Origin: Desulfobacteraceae bacterium
Lineage (GTDB): Bacteria > Desulfobacterota > Desulfobacteria > Desulfobacterales > Desulfosalsimonadaceae
Length of the DNA stretch: 12,233 bases
Direction of reading: 5' to 3'
Assembly: GCA_021162325.1 (NCBI GenBank)
Contig: JAGGYV010000308.1
Location: 1-12,233, forward strand
This document shows positions 1-6,076 of this stretch, in pieces. Position numbers and translations under genes: made by a program. Each line of letters opens with the position of its first letter. Position 1 is the first letter of the stretch. Under the pieces are notes generated by a model. It searched no databases. It worked only from the letters and a program-made list of their open reading frames with translations, and had not been told where the DNA came from.

Positions 1-430
1 CCACCACCATGCCGGGAATTTTGAATGCGGCGCCAAGGACCACATTGGCGGTTTTACGGCCCACGCCAGGGAGTTTCACCAGCTCATCCAGGGTGTTCGG
101 CACTTCTCCGTCATAGAGCTCAATCAGTGTTTTAGCGCAGTTTTTTAAGTTTTTGGCTTTGTTATGATAAAATCCGGTGGAGTGGATCAGGGTTTCAATT
201 TTTTGAATCGGTGCGTTGGCAAAATCTTTTGGCGCTTGAAGTTTTTCAAAGAGCTTCGGGGTCACCGAGTTGACCTGTCGGTCCGTACACTGGGCGGAGA
301 GGATGGTTGCCATCAGCAGTTGAAAAGCGTTTTTATGATATAACTGTGTCTTGACATCCGGGTATTTGGCCTTTAATATCTGACGAATTTTTCCAATACG
401 GTTAGTGTTTTTTTTATTCATTTTATTCAT
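1..430 (-). CDS. nth: endonuclease III, N-terminal part (runs off left edge)
   Basis: DNA glycosylase/AP lyase of base-excision repair that removes oxidised pyrimidines. Reading the minus strand from the ATG at 430 gives 143 codons with no stop. The protein shows LLMATILSAQCTDRQVN and the helix-hairpin-helix LPGVGRKTANVV. Lys126 of that motif corresponds to the catalytic Lys120 of E. coli Nth. The last complete codons read MVV, so the expected catalytic Asp (the VDTH motif) and the C-terminal [4Fe-4S] cysteines lie just outside the window. A 9-base direct repeat gives two in-frame ATGs (430 and 421), and either could be used; neither has a clear Shine-Dalgarno. The gene is divergent from the thiolase-like gene, with only 37 bp between the two start codons. 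Identification is secure; the exact start is not. Confidence 0.93.
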   Translation of the reverse strand, partial: MNKMNKKNTNRIGKIRQILKAKYPDVKTQLYHKNAFQLLMATILSAQCTDRQVNSVTPKLFEKLQAPKDFANAPIQKIETLIHSTGFYHNKAKNLKNCAKTLIELYDGEVPNTLDELVKLPGVGRKTANVVLGAAFKIPGMVV

Positions 431-467
431 TTTTAAGTATCGAGAATTTATTTAAGAATATTTGATT

Positions 468-1463
468 ATGGTGCCTGTAAAAAAAGTTAAAGGATTGGGG
501 CTGAGTTCCGGCGGCTTGGACAGCATTCTGGCGGCCCTTGTGTTAAAAGAGCAGGGCATTGATGTCTGCTGGATTGCGTTTGAAACGCCCTTTTTTTCTG
601 CGGACAAAGCCCGCAAGGCTTCAATTAATAATGGAATCCCGATTATTGTCAAGGATATTACCGAACGCTACATGCCCATGTTGAAAAATCCGGCATGTGG
701 TTATGGGAAAAATATGAACCCCTGCATGGATTGTCATGCGTTGATGTTTCGTATTGCCGGTGAAATGATGGAAGAAACGGAAAGCGATTTTTTGTTTTCC
801 GGCGAAGTCAGGGGGCAGCGGCCCATGTCCCAGAACAAAAATTCATTACGGTATGTGGAAAAAAACTCAGGATTTGACGGCTCTATTTTAAGGCCGTTAA
901 GCGCTAAAGTCTTACCTGAGACATCCATGGAGCGTGATGGTCTTGTGGATCGTGAAAGATTGTATGGTTTTTCCGGAAGATCCCGAAAACCACAGATGGC
1001 GCTGGCGGAAAAATTCGGTGTCAGAGACTATCCAGCACCTGCCGGCGGTTGCCTTCTGGCCGACAAAGGATACTCAACGCGACTGAAGGACCTTTTTGAC
1101 CATCAGGAGAATATTGAAACGGCTGAAATGGATTTTTTGTCACACGGCCGACATCTCCGGCTTAATGAAAATATAAAAATTATTGTCGGAAGAAACAAGA
1201 AGGACAATGATAACTTGTTGCGTCTGTATCGGCAGGATTCTGATATCCTGTTGGAAATAAAATCCGTTCCGGGTCCGGTGGTGTTGATTCCGAACGGATG
1301 CGATCAGCAGGGAGTCAAGCAGGCCGCATCCATTTGTGCGGGATACAGCAAGGTGCCGGAAAATGACTCTGTTGAGGTAAGCGTGATTAGACCGGAAGGC
1401 CAGAAGGAAATTACCGTTACCCCCATACCGAGCATCGAGGTTCAGGATCTGTTGATTCCGTAA
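468..1463 (+). CDS. PP-loop ATPase, tRNA thiolation (ThiI/MnmA-like) with C-terminal NFACT-R-like domain
   Basis: 331 residues from the ATG at 468; an in-frame TTG at 462 is possible. The N-terminus has the adenylating PP-loop LSSGGLDS (residues 12-19), as in ThiI, MnmA and related tRNA sulfur-insertion enzymes. A CxxC (Cys86, Cys89) and a later Cys195 in PAGGC follow. This three-cysteine layout resembles thiolases of the TtuA/NcsA kind that hold a [4Fe-4S] cluster, although the spacing differs. Around residues 239-250 the sequence VGRNKKDNDNLL resembles the NFACT-R RNA-binding motif, which is known fused to ThiI-like PP-loops in bacteria. There is no THUMP or rhodanese domain, so it is not classical ThiI. 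The inferred role is thiolation of a tRNA uridine; substrate and position (s4U8 or s2U34) cannot be read from the sequence. It converges on rlmN across a repeat-filled gap. Confidence 0.82.
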   Translation: MVPVKKVKGLGLSSGGLDSILAALVLKEQGIDVCWIAFETPFFSADKARKASINNGIPIIVKDITERYMPMLKNPACGYGKNMNPCMDCHALMFRIAGEMMEETESDFLFSGEVRGQRPMSQNKNSLRYVEKNSGFDGSILRPLSAKVLPETSMERDGLVDRERLYGFSGRSRKPQMALAEKFGVRDYPAPAGGCLLADKGYSTRLKDLFDHQENIETAEMDFLSHGRHLRLNENIKIIVGRNKKDNDNLLRLYRQDSDILLEIKSVPGPVVLIPNGCDQQGVKQAASICAGYSKVPENDSVEVSVIRPEGQKEITVTPIPSIEVQDLLIP

Positions 1464-1585
1464 ATTTTTAATCTGCAAAAATTATCAGATTACGTTTGAT
1501 GGCAAAGAAAAAGGCCCACCAATCTTATGAAATTGGCGAGGCGCACAAATTCTGAGGAATGTGGTGTAGCTTGCTACTCCGCAGT

Positions 1586-1709
1586 CAATGTCATAGATTT
1601 AAGCCATATGCGTAGGGGAGGGGTTTATCCCCTCCCGCAAAATGGCGAACCATACCGGGAGGGGATAACCCCCTCCCCTACAGAGAGTCATCTTAAGTTA
1701 ATGGCATTG
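1586..1709. mobile_element. 124-bp non-autonomous (MITE-like) element with 10-bp target duplication
   Basis: The element is bounded by imperfect 18-bp terminal inverted repeats (1586-1603 and 1692-1709, 14 of 18 positions pairing, ends CAATG...CATTG). A perfect 10-bp direct repeat, ACTCCGCAGT, abuts both ends exactly (1576-1585 and 1710-1719). This is the signature of transposition into a pre-existing sequence. Its centre is occupied by the REP pair at 1612-1681. It has no coding capacity, so a transposase elsewhere must have moved it. A duplication of about 10 bp would suit an IS4-like enzyme, but this is only a suggestion. Confidence 0.8.
1612..1681. repeat. REP family A inverted pair (REPIN-like)
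   Basis: Two 26-bp arms (1612-1637 and 1656-1681) are inverted copies with one mismatch, separated by 18 bp. Each arm starts at its outer end with GTAG and contains its own hairpin, GGGAGGGG / CCCCTCCC, around a 5-base loop. A GTAG head plus a small palindrome is the layout of REP sequences mobilised by REP-associated tyrosine transposases (RAYTs), and inverted doublets of such units are called REPINs. It lies inside the 124-bp element. Confidence 0.82.
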
Positions 1710-1789
1710 ACTCCGCAGTGACGAAGAAATGCAGTGCAACAAAGAATTTGGACTTCCAAATAACTCCATAATGGACGGTGGGATAAATC

Positions 1790-1892
1790 GTAGGTCGGAT
1801 TAGCGCGTCAGCGCGTAATCCGGCGAATTTCATAGACTGGTTTGATAGAATTTTTTTTGTGGATTACGCGCTGACGCGCTAATCCACCTTAC
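1790..1892. repeat. REP family B inverted pair (REPIN-like)
   Basis: A perfect 25-bp inverted repeat (1797-1821 and 1861-1885) is separated by 39 bp. Each arm is itself quasi-palindromic: GGATTA, GCGC, a short spacer, GCGC and TAATCC. The left unit begins with GTAG at 1790. The right unit, read on the minus strand from 1892, begins with GTAA. Two base pairs just outside the shared core differ compensatorily between the arms (C-G versus T-A, T-G versus G-C), which supports the hairpin as the conserved feature. Confidence 0.82.
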
Positions 1893-1919
1893 TGGGAAGT
1901 GTAACGAAATACATCACTT

Positions 1920-1942
1920 GCAGGGTAAGAAACCCGGCCTAC
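1920..1942 (-). repeat. REP family C, copy 1
   Basis: On the minus strand this reads GTAG, then a hairpin with loop TTCTT; five of six expected stem pairs form. It is the same family as the units at 1981-2003 and 2055-2077. No inverted partner is visible to its left. Confidence 0.7.
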
Positions 1943-1980
1943 GATGCGAATGCCATATACCCCGGCCATTGCCTCGGTTC

Positions 1981-2003
1981 GTCGGTCGGGATTCTTTCCC
2001 GAC
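1981..2003 (+). repeat. REP family C, copy 2
   Basis: Plus-strand unit with head GTCG (one change from GTAG) and stem TCGGGA / TCCCGA around the loop TTCTT. All six stem pairs form. With the unit at 2055-2077 it makes an inverted pair spanning 97 bp. Confidence 0.7.
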
Positions 2004-2054
2004 AATAATGTGGGCGATGGCGATAATCCAACGGTAAACGGAAAAGGGCCAATC

Positions 2055-2077
2055 GCCGGATAAGAAATCCGGCCTAC
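2055..2077 (-). repeat. REP family C, copy 3, overlapping the rlmN stop codon
   Basis: On the minus strand this reads GTAG followed by the perfect hairpin GCCGGAT TTCTT ATCCGGC. The TAG of the head (2076-2074) is the stop codon of rlmN. Compared with copy 2, three stem pairs are exchanged as whole pairs while the loop is unchanged. Confidence 0.78.
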
Positions 2078-3177
2078 GGTTTTGTACCATTAATGCTTAG
2101 GGAACTTCCGCTTCCCTTTGCGGACAACTGCCCACACGCTGCGGAAATGTCCTGCCCCTTGCTGTGTCGAATGATTGCCGTATAGCTTTTTTGGTGAAGC
2201 ACTTCCTGGAATTTTAATATAACCGATTCTGTTGGTCGTTTAAACTCACTGCCCGAATGTTCATTAAACGGAATCAGGTTGATTTTTGCCTTTACCGGTT
2301 TCAGCAGTTTTGCCAGTCGATGTGCGTCTTCAACAGAATCGTTGATGCCTTGCATCAGAATATATTCAAACGTAATTTTATTTCTCGGGGTCATCTGGTA
2401 ACGGGCGCAGGCTTCTATCAGCTGTTCTATGGGATATCTTTTATTAATCGGCATGAGTATGCTGCGAGTCCGATTATCAGTTGCATTTAAGGATATGGCC
2501 AGATTGATTTTCGTGTCCCGGCCCAGTTCATCAAATCGGGGAATCAGGCCGCATGTGGACAGGGTGACCCGGCGGGTGGAAAATCGCATTCCGCTGTCAT
2601 TGTCCGTTAAAATATGGATGGCGCGGATGACATTTTCATAATTGGCCAAAGGTTCTCCCATGCCCATTAAAACAATGTTGGTCAGGCGTTTTTCGCCGGT
2701 AACATCTTTTAAAACGCCAAGCACCTGGTTGAGAATTTCGGCCTGTGTAAGGTTGCGGATCAGGCCGGATTTTGCGGTCATGCAAAATTGGCATCCCATG
2801 GCACATCCGACTTGAGTGGAAATACACAGGGTGTAATGATTTTTTTCCGGGATGAGAACGGTTTCAATACAATTGCCGTCGTGTAATCCAAACAGGTATT
2901 TTTTTGACCCATCGGCAGACGATTCGACCTGTTTTTTTTCAGGCATTGAAAAGGAAAAGTTGTCGGATACTAATTTTCTGTTATTTTTTGAAATATCAGT
3001 CATTTCGTTAAATGAATGAACCTGTTTCAGATAGATCCAGCGCATGATCTGGGTGGTGCGGTAGGGCTGGATTCCGTTTTTTTCAAACCATCGGGTCAGC
3101 TCTTCCCTGGTGAATTCTTTGATGTCCGGTTTTAATTCTTGCTTTAATTGCGGCAGTATTTCGGTTGAATGTTTCAT
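2074..3177 (-). CDS. rlmN: dual-specificity rRNA/tRNA adenine-C2 methyltransferase RlmN (radical SAM)
   Basis: Methylates C2 of A2503 in 23S rRNA and A37 of some tRNAs, using a radical SAM mechanism with a methylated-cysteine intermediate. With the start at 3177 the protein has 367 residues. The cluster motif CAMGCQFC puts the [4Fe-4S] cysteines at 125, 129 and 132, the same numbers as in E. coli RlmN, with Cys118 also present. The second catalytic cysteine is Cys348 in SAACGQL (E. coli Cys355). MGMGEP and the SxRRVTLSTCG segment are also typical. The frame stays open to an ATG at 3279, but that would add a 34-residue unrelated leader and overlap the ffh promoter, so I prefer 3177. Neither start has a good Shine-Dalgarno. 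The stop codon lies in a REP element. The gene is divergent from ffh. Confidence 0.95.
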   Translation of the reverse strand: MKHSTEILPQLKQELKPDIKEFTREELTRWFEKNGIQPYRTTQIMRWIYLKQVHSFNEMTDISKNNRKLVSDNFSFSMPEKKQVESSADGSKKYLFGLHDGNCIETVLIPEKNHYTLCISTQVGCAMGCQFCMTAKSGLIRNLTQAEILNQVLGVLKDVTGEKRLTNIVLMGMGEPLANYENVIRAIHILTDNDSGMRFSTRRVTLSTCGLIPRFDELGRDTKINLAISLNATDNRTRSILMPINKRYPIEQLIEACARYQMTPRNKITFEYILMQGINDSVEDAHRLAKLLKPVKAKINLIPFNEHSGSEFKRPTESVILKFQEVLHQKSYTAIIRHSKGQDISAACGQLSAKGSGSSLSINGTKP

Positions 3178-3272
3178 TTGTATTTTAGATCCGGTTTTTG
3201 GGGATAAGATTATTTCTTTTAACCCCGGATAGATATAATATTTTAAGGTGGCTGTTATCAGACATATTTTAC

Positions 3273-3301
3273 TTGACATAACATTTGTGAAATATTATTT
3301 T
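3273..3301 (+). promoter_or_regulatory. sigma70-type promoter for the ffh operon
   Basis: TTGACA at 3273-3278 is a perfect -35 box. It is spaced 17 bp from TATTTT at 3296-3301, which matches the -10 consensus at four of six positions. Transcription would start near 3308, giving a leader of about 24 nt to the ffh ATG. No other candidate upstream of ffh is as good. Confidence 0.6.
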
Positions 3302-3331
3302 CAACAATTTAATTACAGGGCGTAAGACTTT

Positions 3332-4666
3332 ATGTTTGATAATTTAAGTGACAGACTCAATACGGTTTTTAAAAAGCTTAAAGGACACGGCAAGCTTACT
3401 GAGAGCAATATTGAGGATGGCTTAAAAGAAGTACGGATGGCGTTGCTCGAAGCCGATGCCCATTATAAAGTTGTTAAAAAGCTGGTTGCCGATATCAAAA
3501 AACGTGCGGTCGGTCAGGAAGTGCTGTCGAGCCTGACCCCGGGGCAGCAGGTGATCAAGATCGTCAACGATGAGTTGACGGCATTGATGGGCAGCGCCAA
3601 TGAGGCACTGGATCTTTCCGGTCCGCCGCCGGCATGCATTATGTTGGTGGGGCTTCAGGGGTCCGGTAAAACGACCACCGCCGGCAAGCTTGCCAATCTG
3701 TTAAGAAAACAGGGTAGACAGCCGTATCTGGTGCCGGTGGATGTGTATCGTCCGGCAGCGATTGACCAATTAAAAAAGCTGGCCGCAGAGATTTCAACAC
3801 CGGTTTTTCAGTCAACCACTGATATGGATCCGGTTCAGATCTGTCGTGAAGCTGTTGTCGATGCTAAATCAGCTGGTTGCGACACCCTGATTCTTGATAC
3901 AGCCGGACGTCTTCATATGGATGAAGAACTGATGGCGGAACTGGTTAATATTAAGAATACGCTGCATCCGTCGGATATATTGCTGGTGGCGGATGCCATG
4001 ACCGGTCAGGATGCCGTCAACATTGCCCAGTCATTTGACAAAGCGCTGGATATCGGCGGGGTGGTTCTGACCAAGATGGACGGTGATGCCCGGGGAGGTG
4101 CCGCACTTTCCATCAAGGCCATTATTGATAAACCGATAAAATTTATCGGTGTGGGTGAAAAGCTGAGCCAGTTGGAACCGTTTCACCCGGATCGTGTGGC
4201 ATCCCGGATTCTGGGGATGGGGGACATGCTGTCCTTCATTGAAAAAGCCCAGGGTGCCGTGGACGAAAAAAAAGCTGCGGAATTGGAGAGAAAACTCAGA
4301 AAAAATGAGTTTTCGCTGGAAGATTTTCGTGATCAGATGTCTCAGGTCCGAAAAATGGGGTCGTTAAAGGATCTGATCAAAATGATCCCCGGTGTCAGCA
4401 AGAGCAAGCAGTTTAAAAATATGGAGGTGGATGATCGTGAGCTGATCCGTGTGGAAGCGATTATCAATTCGATGACCCGTGCCGAGCGAATAAATCATTC
4501 GATTATTAACGGCAGTCGTCGAAAAAGGATTGCAAAAGGCAGTGGAAACAGTGTACAAGAAGTAAATAAGTTATTGAAAAATTATACACAAGTTTTAAAA
4601 ATGATGAAGAAAATCAACAAGGGTGGATTTATGCGCGGAATGGGCCGCGGAATGATGCCTTTTTGA
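3332..4666 (+). CDS. ffh: signal recognition particle GTPase Ffh
   Basis: Protein of the signal recognition particle. It binds 4.5S/SRP RNA and signal peptides of nascent membrane proteins and docks with FtsY. The 444 residues show the N domain (1-~90), then the G domain with GLQGSGKTTT (P-loop Lys113), DTAGRLH (from Asp189) and TKMDGDARGG (from Thr247). The M domain follows, with the RNA-binding GSRRKRIAKGSG and a Met/Gly-rich C-terminus ending GRGMMPF. Length and motifs are normal for the family. It is the first gene of the operon; rpsP starts 16 nt after its stop, and the rpsP ribosome site AAGGAG overlaps the ffh stop codon. Confidence 0.98.
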   Translation: MFDNLSDRLNTVFKKLKGHGKLTESNIEDGLKEVRMALLEADAHYKVVKKLVADIKKRAVGQEVLSSLTPGQQVIKIVNDELTALMGSANEALDLSGPPPACIMLVGLQGSGKTTTAGKLANLLRKQGRQPYLVPVDVYRPAAIDQLKKLAAEISTPVFQSTTDMDPVQICREAVVDAKSAGCDTLILDTAGRLHMDEELMAELVNIKNTLHPSDILLVADAMTGQDAVNIAQSFDKALDIGGVVLTKMDGDARGGAALSIKAIIDKPIKFIGVGEKLSQLEPFHPDRVASRILGMGDMLSFIEKAQGAVDEKKAAELERKLRKNEFSLEDFRDQMSQVRKMGSLKDLIKMIPGVSKSKQFKNMEVDDRELIRVEAIINSMTRAERINHSIINGSRRKRIAKGSGNSVQEVNKLLKNYTQVLKMMKKINKGGFMRGMGRGMMPF

Positions 4667-4682
4667 AGGAGTAAATTATAAT

Positions 4683-4922
4683 ATGGCAGTAAAAATCAGG
4701 TTAGCAAGATACGGTGCGAAAAAAAAACCGTTTTATCGAATTGTTGTTGCAGATGGACAGTATCCCCGTGACGGGAGATTCCTGGAAAATGTCGGTACCT
4801 ATAATCCAATGGTAGAACCCAATGAAATTACCTTGAAAAAAGAACGAATTGAATACTGGCTTGGCCAGGGAGCAAAACCGACAGACACGGTGAACAGTCT
4901 GTTTAAAAAAGAAGGTCTTTAA
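4683..4922 (+). CDS. rpsP: 30S ribosomal protein S16
   Basis: Small-subunit protein needed for 16S 5'-domain folding. The 79 residues contain MAVKIRLARYGAKKKPFYRI, then GTYNP and WLGQGAKPTDTV, all characteristic. The length is normal. The start is supported by AAGGAG at 4666-4671, about 11 nt upstream. The usual next gene, a KH-domain protein, follows only after a mobile-repeat insertion of about 150 bp. Confidence 0.98.
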   Translation: MAVKIRLARYGAKKKPFYRIVVADGQYPRDGRFLENVGTYNPMVEPNEITLKKERIEYWLGQGAKPTDTVNSLFKKEGL

Positions 4923-4940
4923 TTAGTTCATGATGTCAGT

Positions 4941-5095
4941 GTTGACAAACTCGTAAAAAGTCGGATTCCGATGGTAAAGAAAAAAGCGCCAAATTCGAGG
5001 CGCGCAAATCCTGAGTGATGATTCGTACTTAGCGTACTATGAAGAAGCGAAGGGTGTAGCGCAACAAAGAATTTGGACTTTTTACGAAGCCATCA
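4941..5095. repeat. dispersed repeat family 1, intact copy between rpsP and khpA
   Basis: The element of about 155 bp has perfect 12-bp inverted repeats near its ends, TCGTAAAAAGTC (4951-4962) and GACTTTTTACGA (5076-5087). The pairing extends to a TTGA/TCAA match at the tips. Its interior matches the interrupted copy at 1498-1755. It has no coding capacity. A TTGACA at 4942 falls in the left tip, but no -10 box is suitably placed. It separates rpsP from khpA, which are usually close together. Confidence 0.8.
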
Positions 5096-5135
5096 AGTGT
5101 TGTTTTGCCTCTTAATCCTATTCCCAGCAGCTATT

Positions 5136-5143
5136 AAAAGGAG
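5136..5143 (+). promoter_or_regulatory. khpA ribosome-binding site
   Basis: AAAAGGAG lies 7 nt before the ATG at 5151. It fixes the khpA start there, rather than at an upstream in-frame codon at 5073 that lies inside the repeat. Confidence 0.75.
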
Positions 5144-5150
5144 ACGGACC

Positions 5151-5384
5151 ATGAAAGATCTGATCACGTACATTGCGAAAGCGCTTGTTGACAACCCCGA
5201 AGAGGTAAAGGTTACCGAAATTCTGGGTGACCAGACGTCAGTCCTGGAGTTGAAAGTCGCTAAGGAGGATCTGGGAAAGGTTATTGGTAAACAGGGCCGC
5301 ACGGCGCGGGCAATGCGGACACTTTTAAGTGCGTCTTCTGCTAAGATCAGAAAAAGGACGGTCCTTGAAATCGTAGAAGACTAG
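5151..5384 (+). CDS. khpA: KH-domain RNA-binding protein KhpA (YlqC family)
   Basis: Small single-KH RNA-binding protein. Family members bind many RNAs, often as a complex with KhpB/Jag, and affect ribosome maturation and cell-envelope growth. The 77 residues include the KH signature VIGKQGRTA with the GxxG loop at Gly46-Gly49; the whole protein is one KH domain. The position between rpsP and rimM is the standard one. A longer frame starting at 5073 would add 26 residues encoded by repeat DNA and is unlikely. Mobile-type repeats lie on both sides: one ends 55 bp before the start, the other begins just after the stop. Confidence 0.93.
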   Translation: MKDLITYIAKALVDNPEEVKVTEILGDQTSVLELKVAKEDLGKVIGKQGRTARAMRTLLSASSAKIRKRTVLEIVED

Positions 5385-5385
5385 T

Positions 5386-5540
5386 GTCTCGTCAACTCTG
5401 AACTGACGCATATTGCTTGTCTTTTTTCGTGCCTGTGTCGTTACGACTTGAATCGCATAGCCCGCTATGCTCCTCAAGTCGCGCCTTGCTGGCACAAAAA
5501 ATTACGGCGCAATCTTGCGCCATTTCATCAATGACGAGAC
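5386..5540. repeat. 155-bp palindromic element between khpA and rimM
   Basis: The ends are perfect 9-bp inverted repeats, GTCTCGTCA (5386-5394) and TGACGAGAC (5532-5540). The interior keeps the same axis near 5463: CGACTTGA/TCAAGTCG (5444-5451, 5474-5481), GCATAGC/GCTATGC (5455-5461, 5464-5470), and a T6-GTGCC / GGCAC-A6 pair farther out with one-base slippage. A second small palindrome, GGCGCAA TC TTGCGCC, lies near 5506. The RNA would fold as a long imperfect hairpin. No target duplication is evident. It differs in sequence from the element between rpsP and khpA. Confidence 0.75.
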
Positions 5541-5550
5541 CTCGGGCTAT

Positions 5551-6063
5551 ATGGATAAAGACGATACCCTTTTGATAGGAAAAATTGTTGGGGTTCACGG
5601 AATGAAAGGGTATCTGAAGGTCTATTCTTTTGACGAATCAATGGATCTGTTTGATCCCGGCAGGCAGGTCAGGCTCAAAAGCAGCAGCGGAACAACGAAC
5701 ACATTTACAGTGAAAGATGTTCAGGCGTATAAGAATGTTTTGCGGGTTGCCTTTGAGGAAATATCAGACCGCACGGCTGCGGAAGCGCTGACCGGTTCCG
5801 AGTTGTTGATTAATAGATCCGAGTTACCGGAGCCTGAAGAGGGAAGCTGGTACTGGTGTGACCTTATTGGCCTTGCGGTTTACGGGATTGACGGCACGTA
5901 TCTGGGACACGTTGAAAATTTGTTTGAAACCGGGAGCAATGATGTTCTCGTTGTAAAACGCGGGGAAGCGGAAATCCTTATACCGGTTACTTCATCCATC
6001 GTCTGCAATGTTGATTTCAAAGAGCAAAAAATTACCGTCGATTTGCCCGAGGGACTGATATAA
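5551..6063 (+). CDS. rimM: 16S rRNA processing protein RimM
   Basis: Assembly factor that binds S19 and helps mature the 30S head. The 170 residues from ATG 5551 show the N-terminal motif LLIGKIVGVHGMKGYLKVYSF, then a PRC-barrel domain from about residue 95 (WYWCDLIGLAVY, ETGSNDVLVV, ILIPVTSSIV). Length matches the family. The frame is open upstream to an ATG at 5467, but those 28 residues are encoded by the palindromic element and resemble nothing in RimM. The ATG at 5551 has only a poor ribosome site (GAG near 5536), probably because the element now occupies the upstream region. The next gene, trmD, starts 13 nt after the stop. Confidence 0.94.
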   Translation: MDKDDTLLIGKIVGVHGMKGYLKVYSFDESMDLFDPGRQVRLKSSSGTTNTFTVKDVQAYKNVLRVAFEEISDRTAAEALTGSELLINRSELPEPEEGSWYWCDLIGLAVYGIDGTYLGHVENLFETGSNDVLVVKRGEAEILIPVTSSIVCNVDFKEQKITVDLPEGLI

Positions 6064-6076
6064 AGGGATCAATTCG

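Larger units (their letters stand above)
1498..1755. repeat. dispersed repeat family 1, interrupted copy
   Basis: This stretch matches the copy at 4941-5095 in the same orientation. The left part shares GATGGyAAAGAAAAA and CGAGGCGCrCAAAT. The right part shares an identical 20-base block, GCAACAAAGAATTTGGACTT, at 1736-1755 and 5061-5080. The two halves are separated by a 124-bp insertion plus a 10-bp duplication; removing these gives a contiguous alignment with the second copy. The outer ends are degenerate; a weak match continues left to about 1472 and right to about 1771. The copy looks old and non-autonomous. Confidence 0.8.
1464..2073. other. 610-bp gene-free region packed with mobile repeats
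   Basis: The space between the convergent thiolase-like gene and rlmN holds no credible gene. It contains an old element related to the one at 4941-5095, a 124-bp element inserted into it, and REP-like hairpins of three families at 1612-1681, 1790-1892, 1920-1942, 1981-2003 and 2055-2077. Just after the thiolase stop there is also a small hairpin (TAATCTG at 1469-1475 pairing with CAGATTA at 1486-1492). It has no T-run, so it is not a clear terminator. The reading frame at 1527-1721 runs through the repeats and is not a gene. Confidence 0.85.

Noticed and set aside
431..467. Divergent promoter pair in the 37 bp between nth and the thiolase-like gene
   Set aside because: The stretch is AT-rich and has -10-like strings in both directions, but I could not pair either with a convincing -35.
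1140..1478. Antisense reading frame over the 3' half of the thiolase-like gene
   Set aside because: The sense frame is a coherent conserved protein; the antisense product shows no motif or start signal.
1527..1721. 64-codon plus-strand reading frame after the thiolase-like gene
   Set aside because: It runs through the MITE-like element and its REP hairpins, has no ribosome site, and its protein resembles nothing I recognise.
4942..4970. TTGACA at 4942 as a promoter for khpA-rimM
   Set aside because: No -10-like hexamer lies 16-18 bp downstream, and the TTGA belongs to the end of the repeat element.
5073..5150. N-terminal extension of KhpA
   Set aside because: These codons lie in repeat DNA, whereas a good AAAAGGAG site precedes the ATG at 5151 and the KH domain is complete from there.
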